A stretch of DNA of 62,000 nt from Symbiodinium natans (Eukaryota > Sar > Dinophyceae > Suessiales > Symbiodiniaceae): positions 75,001 to 137,000 of the forward strand of contig CAJNDS010002789.1 in NCBI GenBank assembly GCA_905221605.1. Reading direction: 5' to 3'. Below, one piece after another: positions 19,530 through 31,417 of the stretch (positions within the stretch are counted from its first letter, which is position 1; every line of letters starts with the position of its first letter). A program made the translations under genes and the position numbers. The notes beneath the pieces were generated by a model that saw only the letters and a list, made by a program, of their open reading frames with translations, did no database searches and was not told the origin of the DNA.

Positions 19530-22500
19530 TTCTTTCAACTGCTGTCATCACTCGGCTCATCGACACATTGAGCCAGCCACTAAGCGTAGGGGTTAGATGG
19601 GCTCCAGTACCTAGTTGTGCTCAGAACACCCCGCACCCATGCAAGGACGGCTAGACATGACACATTCAGCAGCGAGTGCTCGGGCAGCAGCTGCAAGGGT
19701 CCAGGCTGCCGGTAGCTGTGGGCATATCGCCACTTCTCTCGCACCTGGAACCGCCCGGAGGCTCACTCTGTTCTCTGGAGCTCGCTCCTTTTCGCCGGAT
19801 GCGGCGAGTCTCTGCATGATTCAAGCTTAGACTTACAATGGTCGTCGCACTGGTCCAGTGCTCACACACCCCAACTCACACCAACACCAATACTCAAAGG
19901 TATGTGCATTTCGGACTTCTGTGCTGTGTTGCAGGCTGTTGGCAACACCCTTCAGTGCTGGAGCAACCCCGTCCCTACCCTTCCAGCCCTCCCAGTCCAG
20001 CCCTCTGGGCTGTGGGCTGGATTTCTATATCAGCGAGGGCCTTTAACACAGTGCCACACAGTGCCAGTGCTGTACCTCCTCTGCGCTTTCAACAACTTAT
20101 CATTGGGACCATTGCGACAGCGCAGCAGAAGGCACTTCTCTGGGAATTAATGTATAGCCTGTGCCGAGTACATTCGTACATGATATTATGACATCTGGTA
20201 GATATCACACATTCCGCTTGAAATTTGTGGGGGCAAAGACGAAGCACGGAACGAACACGCGGCATTTTCTCTCAAGGTGCCATGAGGGACCGCACCTTGA
20301 GATTCACATTGAGCTTTTCTCTCTTGGTCACACGGATCCTCGGGCATTCTCAAGCTTTGCCCGCAACAATGTCAAACATCTTCATCGCAGATAGCAGGAC
20401 CTGACATGCTGCCGTGCAAGCGTTCGTCTCGGTCATACTGGATTCAGTGGCTGGATGTGGCTGGGGTTCCCAACCCCGCAACGACACGACTTTGTAAGAG
20501 TACGTGAACTTTAAGGAAAGACATTGCAGCAAACAGTGACCGATAATGGGCAGTCTGCTGCGGGATCTGTGCATTGAACCGCACAGAAAAAGTCGGCTCT
20601 GAAGGCCTAATGAACACATGTGTCAGAGCGATTGCCTGAACTGTTCCGTTCTTCTGCTATTCTATTTCGAACCAGAGCATGATTGTGAACTGTGCTACAA
20701 CACGACGTGAAAGAGCTTCGTCAGCTTCGTGTACTTCAACTCAAACCTCGCACAGCCCGGTTGCTTTCAGGCACGAAGCTCACACGAGCGAGCCTCGATT
20801 TAGTTCATTTTTGGCCGGCCGGGCCCGGCCGGGCCCGCAAGCATCGCGCTGCATGGCTGCACCATTGACACAAGGCTAGAGGCTGGCATTAAATCGGGTG
20901 GACGGGCTGATTCTTACACGCTCCCCATGTCATCCTTTTCAACTTGACTTTGCTTGCACATCAGCAGCAACGTTGCACATCAGACCAACCCATCACCAAG
21001 TAGTTGCTGGAACTTGACAGCTCGCGTAACACCCTGGGCTCCCACTGCTCAGCTTTGGGGGAGGGGGGGAATTGGTGGCAGTGCTAGGGTCAGACAGAAC
21101 CATGACCTTTCGGAGTACAGTCTGAGTGGCGGTTCTCGTGTCAAGCGCTCGGCTTCTAGTGGAGACGTGCTTGGAAACCCACATTGCTACCGAGGTAGTC
21201 CCAAGCAAACAGTCGGAGTTGGAATTCATCAGAGCAACTGGGGCAAATCGAGAGATCCGGTCCAACATTACACAGCATAACTGGTCCAGTCGTTGGCGGA
21301 GAGTCGAAGTGCAACGACGTTCATGCATGTTGATTCGAGACCACATTCGACTGGATGTCAACGAAACCGGCCACGAGCACTGGCTGATGGCTTGCGGTTT
21401 GTTGCATTGAGCACGATGCCTGACCTGGGTTGTACTGAAGAATATGGTAGCGCCAGGCTGTTAGCCTTCCTTGAGTTCGAACGGTTGAGTTCGCACGGCT
21501 TCGAATGTATGAATTGCTGGGACATTCCTGCATCTTCTCGTCTTGCGCGTGTTGCCGCGCATGACAATTTTAAACTGATCAGACTGCTTCCGACAAGAAA
21601 ACTCCCTTGCAAACGGACCTGTGCTGGCAAAAGAGAGTTAGGACCATCGAGACATAGGCTCGGAACTATGTGGCTGCCCCTCGGGTCAGCTTTGGCTGGC
21701 AGAGGGTCCGCCCGGGTCAAGTTCTCCGGGCATCCCCCAAAACTTTCGGTTGGGTTGAGGCGGTTGAGGCCTTGGTTTCAGTTTTGCTAAAGGCCATGGA
21801 CCAGACATAAGATACGTCCAGTACAAGTAGGGTCCTACATCTGGTCGACATGACCTGTAGGAGTCCATGGCACAAACATCTTGATTCAGCAACGCAGGAA
21901 ACTCCAAGCGACTGAAGTGCAGCGACAACTCTGAACTACAACTTGGCACAGGCCGGTTGCACCAGCGCAAAAAGCTTGAAAGCTCCATCTTCCTAGGCTG
22001 TCCAACGCAAGCCAATTGAAACAGGCCGATGAATCTGCCGCTCTCCGCCTGCTTGGTCAGCTGACGCCGCTTCGCAATCGGCTCGAGATGTGCGCCATCT
22101 AGCGAAGGCCTCGGATTGAAACTGGATAGTTCAAACTCGTCTGGCACCCTTTGCTTGTCATGGGCTCCCAGCTTCAGCAGCCGTGCCAGAGGAATGGCAC
22201 AGGGCTGCCAACTTAGCAGGCAGCAACTTGCGCGCGGCATCTGCTCTCACACGCAGCATGCAGCATGCATCATGAATCGCATCATCAGGCGACCGCCGCT
22301 CACTCAAGACGTCGCATGGCATTTTGCACAAGGAACATGTTGAGGCCGGCACTCGATGGTGTCAGCCTCAATGTGGCGAACCTGAACTGATGGTGTTGCC
22401 ATCGCGCCTAGAACATCCTGGTTAGGTCCTGGCACATCACGGGCGCAAGCTCGTCTCATTGGGCGTCGATCTCAGCTTGCGGCGTTTGCCATGTAGCCCG

Positions 22501-23340
22501 TTTTCTGCTGCTCGATGAGCGCTCCTGCCTCAGGCAATGCCACAAAGCTAGTGAAGCCACTGCAATGTCCAGAGGACGCTGGGGGCGCCGCAACATGACC
22601 CAAAGAGTAGCCCAACTTGCAGTCGAGAACTGTCGGCATTGGACTCAACGCTATGTGCCTGCACAACAGGGGGTGGAGGCATCAAGTACGCTTGTACCCA
22701 TGCGCAGAAGCAAGGCGACGCGGCATCCCGTGAGTCCTGCAATCTTTCGAACGCCCTCTACTCCCTCTACTCTTGAACATGTTTCAACAATTTCCAGAAC
22801 GCTCCAAACCTGAAGGCTCTGAACCCTCAAAGCCCCGGGAGCTGACCCGCCCGAAAAGGGGGGGGGGTGGTGTGCAGGGGATTGGTTTAGAATGGCTTCT
22901 TTGGGGGCTGAATGTCATGTTGCTTCAAGGGAAGGAATAGCATAGGAGTAGCTACACAATGCTACACAAGCAGTCGCGAAGTCAACTCCTAGGTCGCATT
23001 GCAGCGAAGCCTTAGGCTGTGCGGATGCTGCTCGAAGCACGTGACGGTTCGCTTTCCACTCGCACCTCGCCTACGAAGTGCAAGGCGCCAGCTGAAGAAT
23101 GTGGAGGACACACGCAAGCATGCATCAACTACGTGGTAAATTAATTAACTACGTGAAACTTCAGCAGGTCCTCTCATGCGTTTCTCACTCAAGGCTTCGT
23201 GTGCAGGGACCCTGGCAGAGCCAGACGTCGTGCCACGAGGTTGCCTACAACACGTTCCGCTTCCATGAAGGGAAACCTCACCAAAAAGAATCAAAAAGCG
23301 TGCAGGTCGGTACGCCGTTGAAGCTTCGAAGCTGCGAACA
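19530..23340. other. Stretch with no recognised gene
   Basis: Only short frames on both strands. The minus-strand frame 21686-22240 (184 codons) and the small frame 20350-20619 have no domain I recognise. A GC-only palindrome lies at 20815-20832. Confidence 0.3.
20815..20832. repeat. 18-base perfect GC palindrome
   Basis: The bases CCGGCCGGGCCCGGCCGG equal their own reverse complement. Further G/C repeats of the same words flank it. Confidence 0.8.
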
Positions 23341-23345
23341 AAAAA

Positions 23346-23900
23346 TCAAGGTCTCCACGTTGGAAGCCCATCGATCCCGTCTGTCCTAGAATTCTCAGCT
23401 GCTCCCGCAAGGTACAAGGCTTGGTGAACTTTATTTAAGGCTGGACATGCGACGTCAGGAACGCGCCCCAAGATCAACAAGATCCTGAAAACCAGCGCGT
23501 TCTGCACATCTGAAGGAAGCCTCGGCTCTCGGGGTGTCTTTGCTGCTCTGCTCGGGTCTGTTGGCGACAACCTGAGTGCTTCGGTGAAGTGCCGCCAAGT
23601 CGCAGTGCATAGTATCTGGCTAGGACGTCTGGCAACATTTTTAAGGCAACATCCTGCCACACCACGAGAAGGCGTAAGCATGTGCTACATGAGAGCGGAT
23701 GCTCCGCTGCCCGCTGCACATGGCCTCCGAGCACAGCTCGGCCGGCTTCTCACGACGGAGCCTGGCGCTTCTGCAGAATTGCTCGTCTCGCGCACAGATG
23801 GCAGCGAACTTGAGCAGAAGAGTGATCTGCTTTCATCTTCTCCACTGTCATTAAACCAAATACGATCATAATTCGCTTTCATACCACAGCAGAAAAACAT
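23346..23900 (-). CDS. Possible exons of an unknown gene
   Basis: The minus-strand stretch at about 23395-23520 reads LPSDVQNALVFRILLILGRV then DVACPALNKVHQALYLAG, a helix-like, protein-like segment. An acidic Ser-rich frame lies just upstream (23685-23900). No family recognised. Confidence 0.3.
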
Positions 23901-24010
23901 GGAGACACAAAGAACGCGCGGAGCGGAGCCTGTGCATCTCTTGGCCTCAGCGAGCCAGCGTGAGCGTGCGCGGCAGCGCGCACGCCGGCTTGCGCTCGCG
24001 CTCTCGTCTT

Positions 24011-24011
<1 letters not shown>

Positions 24012-24057
<46 letters not shown>
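24012..24057. repeat. (TC)n microsatellite, left flank of the retroposed unit
   Basis: About 22 TC units followed by a TTTC run. A second TC tract lies at 26621-26641. Confidence 0.9.
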
Positions 24058-24070
<13 letters not shown>

Positions 24071-24779
24071 GCGCACTTAACCCCCCCCGTTTAGGAGAGG
24101 GCCGCCCGAAGGCGTGCGTTCCAGGGTGCAGCGGGCTGATCGGTGTCTGGGGCTCCGGGCAACGTAAGTACTACAGCTAGCAACACACGGTGATCAGAAA
24201 TAGAACTTCCCAGGCACCTTGACCACGACTATGGTGACTGAAAACGCCCTCATTGGGACAAATGGGGGAAAGGCAAAAACGTGCACGGTCTGAGTGCGGA
24301 TCGAAAGGTGGATCCCGCCCACTAATTAGGACCTTACCCCTCCAAGTTTGGTTCCCATGTCACAGATTCGGTGACCAGGTACCTTGAAACACAGGGCCCC
24401 CCTTTTCCCAACAAACAAAACCCCAACGACCAACACCCAGGGACCCACGAGGGAAAAGGGGGAGTGGTGGGGACTTCCGAGGATTTGCGTAGTGCATAGA
24501 GGCTTCGCTCATTCGAATTCGTGCTAAGTCCGGAAAAGAGTTGCTATTTGGGTTGTACGTACGGAAAACAGAAACTGAAGAAACTAGGATTCCCGTTGAG
24601 TTTACTGCTGTGTTGCACGGAGGCTTCGCTCCTTTGAATTAATGTCACGGTTGGAAAAGATCGGTTACTCAAGTTTATGTACTAGGTTCTGCTCACTTCT
24701 TCTCAGATGTGGACGATGTTGAGGTAGTGGTAGGGTGGAGTTGTGGCGGTGGTAGTGGATGTTGTGGAGGAGGGAGTTG

Positions 24780-26480
24780 TCAGTTGTACTTGGCCAGGCG
24801 TCTGATCTGCTCCTCGCGATTCTCGTTGTGGCTCCGGGACTGCCCCTTGCTGTGGTGTCGGTCGCCCCCCGCACGGCTTTTCCCTTTTCCGGTTGGTCGT
24901 AGTCGTGGAAGTGGGGGTCGTTCTCGCTGTGGAATATCGTCCGGTGACGTGGTTCCTCCCTTCACGCGCCTTTCTTGGGTAGCCGATGGTCTTTCACATG
25001 GCCCCCGATTCGATGTTGTGCTCGCCCCAATGGGTGTCCTGGACCGTGTCATTGTTTCAGTTGTCCTTTCTCCTTTTGTCCAGCTTCGCCCTGTCCGGGA
25101 CGCCGATGGTGTTTCACATGGCTCCCCCTGGTTTATTCTGGTCGAGGTTGTGCTCTTTCCAATGGGTGTCCCCGCCGGTGGCATTGACCAAGTTGTTTTT
25201 CCTCCTGTCCTGCTTTGCCCCATCCAGGATGCCGATGGTGTTTCACATGGCTCCTCTTTTCTTTTGGTTGACGGTGTAGTGGGCATTGCTCCGGCTGGAT
25301 AGTCTCTTTCTGGCCCTCGCAGGCTCTTCAACGTGGAAGGTTGGTGTTGAAGTGGAAGTTGTTGTCGACGTTTTCGTTGGGTGGCTTCCCATGTAGTAGG
25401 GGAGGGGTTGCTCCTCAGCGGCAGTGGCGTTCGCAGTCTCCACCATGCTCTCTTCTCGGGTGGTTGTGGTTCTGCCGGTCGTAGCGATTGGGTGCCTTTG
25501 CCCTTTTCCGTGGTTGTAGTTGTAGTTGTTGTTATTGGCCATCGCTGATTGGCACTCCCACGTTCATCAGTGTGTTCTGCTTCGACTGGCACCTCTTCGT
25601 AGTCGTCCTTCCCGTCGTCTTCTCCTTGTTCTCGTTCTTCTTGGTGTTGTCGTCAGTCTCCTTCTCCCGGTGGTTTGGCCTTGCTCTTGGATGTGGTGCG
25701 TGTCTCTTGAGCCGATGGTATTTCACATCGCTCCCCTTGGCCTGCTCCTGGGTCGTCCTGTTGGGTCGTTGAGTCGAGGAGATGATGTCGTTCAAGGACC
25801 GATGGTGTTGCACATGGCCCCTCGGCATTGTAGTCTTCAATATCCTTGACATCTTTCACCCCTTTTACGTCCCTGTCGTTGTCGGTGTCGCTGGTGCTTC
25901 CCCAGTCGGCTCTTTCTTCTTTGATCTTGGTGTTCTTGTCGTTGTCCTCCTTGTAGTCCCCTTGTTGGCCATCCTGGTGGTCCTCCTGCCCCCTTTGCGT
26001 GTGGTTGCTGTGGTCTTCGGAGGGGTAGAGGGTGTTGAGGGTGGATTGGAACCATTGTACCACTTGGTGCGGGTCGGATTCATGGAGCATCCCCACCACT
26101 GTCTCGCTGTGTTGGGGCGTGTACGTTGCCGCCGTCCATTCCACCGCTCGCTTCATGTGCAAGATAGCCACCTCGACGAGTTGTTCTCCTTCAGTTGGTA
26201 CTCCCTGTTGGGTGGCCTCTCCGTCGGCTTGCTCTCGAAGTGGTGGTGCCCCCGACCGCTCTGCTTGTTCCATGGCGTTTGTGGGGAATTTTAGACTGAG
26301 ATGGGTGTGCTCATGTGAAGGTCTTGGAAAGACAAGGCTAAGACAAAGAACTAAGGCGAAGGTGAGGGTCGTGGCAGAGACTGAAGAGCCTAGGCTAGGT
26401 AAATTGTGTTGTTGAAGTGGCGCCTTCCCCTGCTCCCACACTCGGCAATTAGGTTTCCCCGCGACAAGAAAAGAAGCCAT
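24780..26480 (-). pseudogene. Long intronless frame broken by one TGA, with Pro-Cys-Glu-x-Pro-Ser repeats
   Basis: Two frames, 25653-26480 (275 codons) and 24780-25592 (270 codons), are in the same phase. They are separated only by the TGA at 25653-25655 plus about 20 open codons. The start could be 26480, or the Met at about 26273 (MEQAERSGAPPLREQADGE). The middle is strongly acidic and polar (KEDNDKNTKIKEERADWG). From about 25830 onward a motif recurs at least five times: GPCATPSV, ERCEIPSA, EPCETPSA twice, GPCERPSA. Two adjacent copies form units of about 40 residues that also share GTPIGKSTTS / RTPIGASTTS. A poly-Thr run lies at about 25515-25538. Unknown family; gag-like or a host gene copy are both possible. 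Confidence 0.5.
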
Positions 26481-26604
26481 CAGTCAATGTTCCCTGGACG
26501 CAGCCCCCAATTTAGGGTGTAGTGGCCGGTGTGGGTTGTGGGGTTTGAGCCGGGCGGCGCGGCGGCTCAAGCCCAGGTTCGGAGGGCGGGTTTCCTCCCC
26601 CAGA

Positions 26605-26621
26605 CTTGAGCCAAAATGGCT
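26605..26621 (-). other. DinoSL relic (spliced-leader sequence in genomic DNA)
   Basis: On the minus strand these 17 bases read AGCCATTTTGGCTCAAG. They match exactly the last 17 of the 22-nt dinoflagellate spliced leader (known consensus NCCGTAGCCATTTTGGCTCAAG). The first five leader bases are replaced by the GA repeat. The relic is upstream of, and on the same strand as, the intronless frame. Confidence 0.85.
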
Positions 26622-26641
26622 CTCTCTCTCTCTCTCTCTCT
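26621..26641. repeat. (TC)n microsatellite, right flank of the retroposed unit
   Basis: About ten TC units directly abut the DinoSL relic, where the missing 5' end of the leader should be. Confidence 0.85.
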
Positions 26642-26805
26642 ATCCCCTCATGAGTTTCTCATGCTCTCTCAGAACTTTCACGTCTTTACGTGGGGCAGAA
26701 TGTGCTTTTTCTCGGTGCCGAGAAACGCAGGAGACCGGTCTGGTAGAGCTTCGGAAAGAAGTCGTCGGAAATCATGATGACTCCAGCCTGTTGCTGAAAC
26801 TCCAG

Positions 26806-28808
26806 TCAGAACTCTGTTGACTGTCGATGCTTGACATTGTCCGAGACGAAGACGTGCAGACGGTAGTCATGGTGGCGGTTGACGATCACCTCTACGATCT
26901 CCTCAAGGATCATCTCCAGTGTCATCCTTGGCGCACAATGCACAGAAGACACAGAGCCAACGGAGACAATCCCCATGAGAGCGGTCCAAGGAATCGCATC
27001 ACGCGCTCTCATTTGCACGAGGACGCGACTCACGCTGCAAGAGCTCTTCGCCCACATAACACAGGGTTGGTCGAATCTGCATTGCCACCTGCTTTCGAAG
27101 CTGACCGTGCTAACAAAACAGGGCATGGCATGCGACCTCCACTGTCAGGGTGCTCGAGCCGCAAGACACGAAGTGATAGATGTCACGGTTCAAAGCTTGC
27201 CTTTGCAGGGCCATCTCAGGAGGGCCGCACCGCATGCATCGAAGAGCATGGCAAGCCGCCTGCTGAGTGAAAGGTTGCCGGCGACCTCGCATAAGATGGC
27301 GCAGGCGCTGTCGAAGCCTGCTCAGTCACTGTTCAGCGTGTCTGCAAGGCTCTGCATGGCTTCTCACATGGCTCTATTCATCACTGACTTGCAGCTCTTG
27401 GCCTAGGTTCGTCTGGATCCACTCCGGAACTGTTGCCTCTCGCACGCGTACGGTGGGAAGTGTGTCTAGATCGGAAAAAGCAAACGTATATTGAAGCACT
27501 TGGAGACGCCGGGCCAAGGATGGTGCCCAACCACTGACGCTGTGCAGGACGGTGGCGACTGTGGTGGCGGGCCGCTCCTGGCTGCTCAGCCACAAAGTGC
27601 CAAAAAAAAACGTGCCGAGAGCCAAGACTCTCCTCTGCTTAGGAGTATAAACTTTGGTTTTTTCTTGTGCCTTGTGCAAGTGCTCTGCGATTCTTGCGAT
27701 GTCTCGCACCTCGCTGGGCCCGCACCTCAAGTGTTGCTGCCCAAACCCCGACCCGATGCAATCGCATTGCCAAGGCCACGGCAAGAAGACCAAGCCGTTC
27801 AGCTGCAAATTGTCACAAATTGAGGTTACCTGTCGTACGATTGTTCCAGGCAATAAGACATCCGGCATTTCTCCAGGGCAGCCGAAACATGCCAGCGAAA
27901 AGCCAGGCCTGCTGCAGCAACATGTCATTAAAACGGATGTGAATGGTCGGCAAGAGGTCGCTGCCAGCCTTGCGCGGTGTATCGGGTATCGCAGAAGAGT
28001 TCTCAAAGGCTATGTGCAGGCCAGATTGCTTATTTGAGTTGGTTGGCGCCTGGTTGAGGAAGTAGGTGAAGCGGTCGTCGATGTCGAACTCATGAACTTT
28101 GGCCAGATTGCGGATGCCGATCAGTTTGGATCCGGCGAGGGCTGGACGGGCGAAGAAGTCCCTGAGCCCGAGGAGTGCGTTGTGTGTCCCAGACGCAGCT
28201 ACGGCATTGGCCACGCTGACGACTCCCACACGCCGTGCCTTTGTCGGCTCGAGCCGGTCCAGGTCAAGAACTGGGGGAGCTGTGGGGGCCACGGAGGGTG
28301 ATGGGGGCACTGGGGGCACCTGTGCGGAAGCCGCATGTGCGGGCCGCTCAGGAGCCTCCGGAGCCCGCTGTACAATGGGCTCAAAGGACGCGGCCTGGGA
28401 GCTTTGGGCTGCGTCCGGAAGTGGTGCGGGTGGCGGAGGGGGAGGGAGGGGCATCACAAGGGAGGCCTCGGCCTTCACCTCGTCTACCAACAGAGGTTCG
28501 AGCTTCCCCATAGTTGGGAAAAACTCTCGAACCTCTGGATGGGCATCAGCCATCCAGACCTCCCCCAATTGTCGAGTGCGAAACACGGGAAGGCCGTCTC
28601 CTAGCAGCTTTGGTAAGGGTGGTACATCTCCGGCTCGGTGTTGTTCCAAGTCGCTTCGGCGCGTCTTCTCTCTGGTCTTGGCCGGTCTCAAGTTCACATT
28701 TGCCTTTTTGGCACCCGTATCCTGGGCGGCGTTGCTTCTGGAAGGAAAGCGCCGAATTTGAAGCTGTGGCGAACCAGGCTGCGAAGGCAAGTGAAGCATC
28801 GCCATCAC
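26806..28808 (-). CDS. Uncharacterised gene with a proline-rich middle
   Basis: The longest frame (27813-28808, 331 codons, ATG at 28808) has a basic N-terminus and RTRQLGEVWMADAHPEVREF. A Pro-rich run follows ([17 protein letters not shown], then PPVPPSPSVAPTAPPVLDL). Next comes a folded-looking segment: VGVVSVANAVAASGTHNALL, then LIGIRNLAKVHEFDIDDRF, then TPRKAGSDLLPTIHIRFND at about 27910. Its end is probably intronic. Downstream same-strand stretches also look coding: about 27480-27720 (VRDIARIAEHLHKAQEKTK) and 26806-26925 (MTLEMILEEIVEVIVNRH, then VFVSDNVKHRQSTEF with a stop). I do not recognise the family. The Pro-rich linker followed by a folded segment suggests a scaffold, but no function can be assigned. 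Confidence 0.45.
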
Positions 28809-28809
28809 T

Positions 28810-29688
28810 AGCCCATTGCAGAAGCTGCAGGTACTGTTTCTAGTGCTTCTACTAAGTGACTAGTCTTGTGTTGCTGTGACTCGGCCCCTGGCCTACAAAC
28901 GACCTGGCAGCTTGATGCTTTCGCGCCTGGCATGCGGCAGCATGATGACTTGCAGTCGTCAGCGCGGCGCGGATGCCAGTCTAAGCTTCTTCCTGACTTG
29001 AACTGGGTTGAAGTGTGGCATGTTCGGCAGTCATGTTCGACGAGGGCTCTGAGCCTCTACATAGCCAAGCGCGAGGAACGACCAAGACAGAAGCCTTTCA
29101 TGCCTTTCAGCTTCGGAATGCGTGCTTTCGAGGCCATGCAGTCTGCTGAAGCTGCAGGCTGAACACCTTATTATCTTTTCGCAGGTAGCTCAGAATTCAT
29201 CGGCTGGCAACTGCGCCGTGCATTGCTTGAACGGGCAGGTTCAGCAGGTCATTATCGGGAGCGACACGCTCGCTAGATGGTAGCCTCAGGCTACGGATCT
29301 AGTCACTTTGCTCCAGGCCACTGACAGATCTGTGTAGAGGGATTTCTTGGCCATGCTGACGATTATATTCTTTCAAGCGGCTCACCAATGGCCCAGAGCG
29401 GAGCGTGTGCGGTGCATTGAGCCTTGTACAACTATGGCGGAGAGGTACCCGACTAGACATGGGCACTGCCTCGGCCCAGTGAGACTCAGTCATCACATGG
29501 GAGGACGCGCTTCCTCGACTGTTTTGGTCTGCTAGAATGCAATGAAATATGTCTGCAAGTGCCTCCCAGTGCATGTGATACAGGCATCTGCTTGGATTCC
29601 CAGCGGAGCCGAATACTACAATGAATACACAACAAGGTGAGACCGACGTCATCTGCAGAAGTAAAATGTAAGCTTTCCCCAATTCTAC
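28810..29688. other. Intergenic stretch downstream of dynein
   Basis: Between the dynein stop codon and the next minus-strand gene. It has short frames only on both strands. It would contain the dynein 3' end and the promoter or trans-splice acceptor of the gene at 28808, but no defined signal was seen. Confidence 0.4.
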
Positions 29689-31417
29689 TCAGTACTTCAG
29701 TGCCAGGAAGGCAGCCACACCTGCCTTAATCCATTTGTCCACGACCTGGTCCGTCTTCACCTCGATATACAGCACGAAGTTGGTCGAGTGGCCTGTTGTC
29801 AGAAGAGTGCCCTTTCGCGACACCACCTTGTAGCACGGGCATCTGTAGTCTGCGACATCGGGAACTCGATTCTTCACAGGCAGGAACTGCAGCGGAGGCA
29901 GGTCGGTGAACAGCTCCTTCGGCCGCGACTCCTCCAGTTGATGGGTCGTGTTGTCGAAACGCGCACCTTCTAAGAAGATGCCGTACACATAGACTCCATC
30001 ATCGGGAGGTTTCGTCAACTGCGCCGGGGCATCGCTGATGTGATCCATGGTTTGTTGGCTGAAAGAGAGAAGGTCAATCTCCTCCCCATATTTCCGGGCA
30101 AAGTTTTGCATGGCCCCTGTGAAAAATGCTTGTGGGAAGAAGATTCCACTGATCCAGAAGACGGGCGGCGCATGACCCAGATCGAACCACATCTGGAAGA
30201 ACCTGAGCCAGGATTTGAGCTTCTTATAAGAGCTTGCAACAACCGTGGAAGTTGCAGCTTGCGAATTGGACTCAAGTGCTTCAAGGACACCCAACGCGGG
30301 CAAGAATGTCCAGGTACCAGCTGCTCAGTGGCTTCAGGGACAGAGGGCCCTTACTTGACCACCTCAGACCCAAGACTTGACAAGCTGCTGCAAAAATTCA
30401 ACAGGAGTCATGCTGCGTGATCAAACGTGTAGGACCGCGGCATCTCCGGAACCTCGTTGACAAACAAAGACTTGCCTGCCGCTTCAAGCTCGGCTGTCAT
30501 CACGATGAGTCCTGCCACAGGGATAGCAAGCATCTCTGGTCTCTGGTAGCCGCCGCTTGGACGTCTACCGGACTGCTGCTTCCGCTGCCGCTGCAAAACC
30601 TCGCCTTTGATAGCCTTGCGGAAGTCTTTGAGAGAGCTCGTCATCGCCCAAAGCAACTTGTTGTATCGAAGGCACTCTTGTTTGACCACCGTGTTCATGG
30701 ACTCCTCGTACCTGAGCCAACTCAGGTTGCAAGGTACAAGGAATCACGACCTAGAGCTGACATCGCCACAAGACGCATTGTGACCGCGCTGCAGTGTCGG
30801 AAACTTCGTCTCACAGACATCCAAAGGAAATGGCGTCGGCAGCCGATCCTGGATGCAAGCTGCAGGTCTCAATGCAGGCGCCCATGGAAGAGATTCAGGC
30901 AGCCACTTGAGCTCTTCTTTGGCAGCTTTTGGCAGAGTATGCATCACATGATTATGTAACACCATATGTGAGCAATGCACCACAAGCTAGTGCTGTTTTG
31001 CCGCCTGGATCGATGCTGCAGTGTCGTCCATGACCTACACAGCACGACAGCATGCAGACACAAACGCAGCTACGGCATCCGAAGCTAACATGGCACTAAG
31101 GGAAGGTCGAGAGCAACGACTTTCTAATTGGGCATGACTGTTCAGGAAGACACTTGCTGCTGGGGTGCCGAGTCTGCAGAGCCGCCATCGCCACCGCCAG
31201 AGCTTAACGAGACCTCAAACGCAGCACAAAAAGTAGATGGCAATAGCGGTTCAATAGCGTCCTTACTTATCTGCGCAGCTTGGGCGGCCCCTGTGGCAAG
31301 TGAGGAAGGGGCCATGCTCTGCATTCCTGTCAGAAGCTTCAAGGCTTCGTCTTGGGCGCAGGTGATGTTGCAGTTCTCGTGTAGGCCAAAGGCTTCGGGC
31401 ATGGGGTAGAGTGGCAA
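29689..31417 (-). other. Dynein block 8: C-terminal domain and stop
   Basis: 31290-31417 ([20 protein letters not shown]); 30607-30698 ([20 protein letters not shown], then [11 protein letters not shown]); 30420-30515 ([20 protein letters not shown]); 29689-30270, one exon with [40 protein letters not shown] and the end [18 protein letters not shown], then a stop codon at 29689-29691. Confidence 0.95.

Larger units (their letters stand above)
24062..26621 (-). mobile_element. Candidate retroposed cDNA unit headed by a spliced-leader relic
   Basis: On the minus strand the unit starts with a DinoSL relic and continues through about 125 bases of leader into an intronless frame of 567 codons. 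It ends before a TC/GA microsatellite. GA/TC tracts lie directly outside both ends, as if the copy had landed in or duplicated such a tract. In dinoflagellates, recycled mRNAs carry the leader back into the genome (known). I saw no clear poly-A remnant. The leader also contains TTGGGGGCTGCGTCCAGGG near 26495-26515, which resembles a retroviral-type primer-binding site, so an LTR-type element is the alternative. Confidence 0.5.

Noticed and set aside
24709-25302. Plus-strand frame of 197 codons opposite the retroposed unit
   Set aside because: The minus strand carries the DinoSL relic and a repeated peptide motif in phase; the plus frame is its shadow.
26495-26515. Retroviral-type primer-binding site and LTR retrotransposon
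   Set aside because: The word resembles such a site, but no long terminal repeats, protease or reverse transcriptase were seen. Kept only as an alternative.
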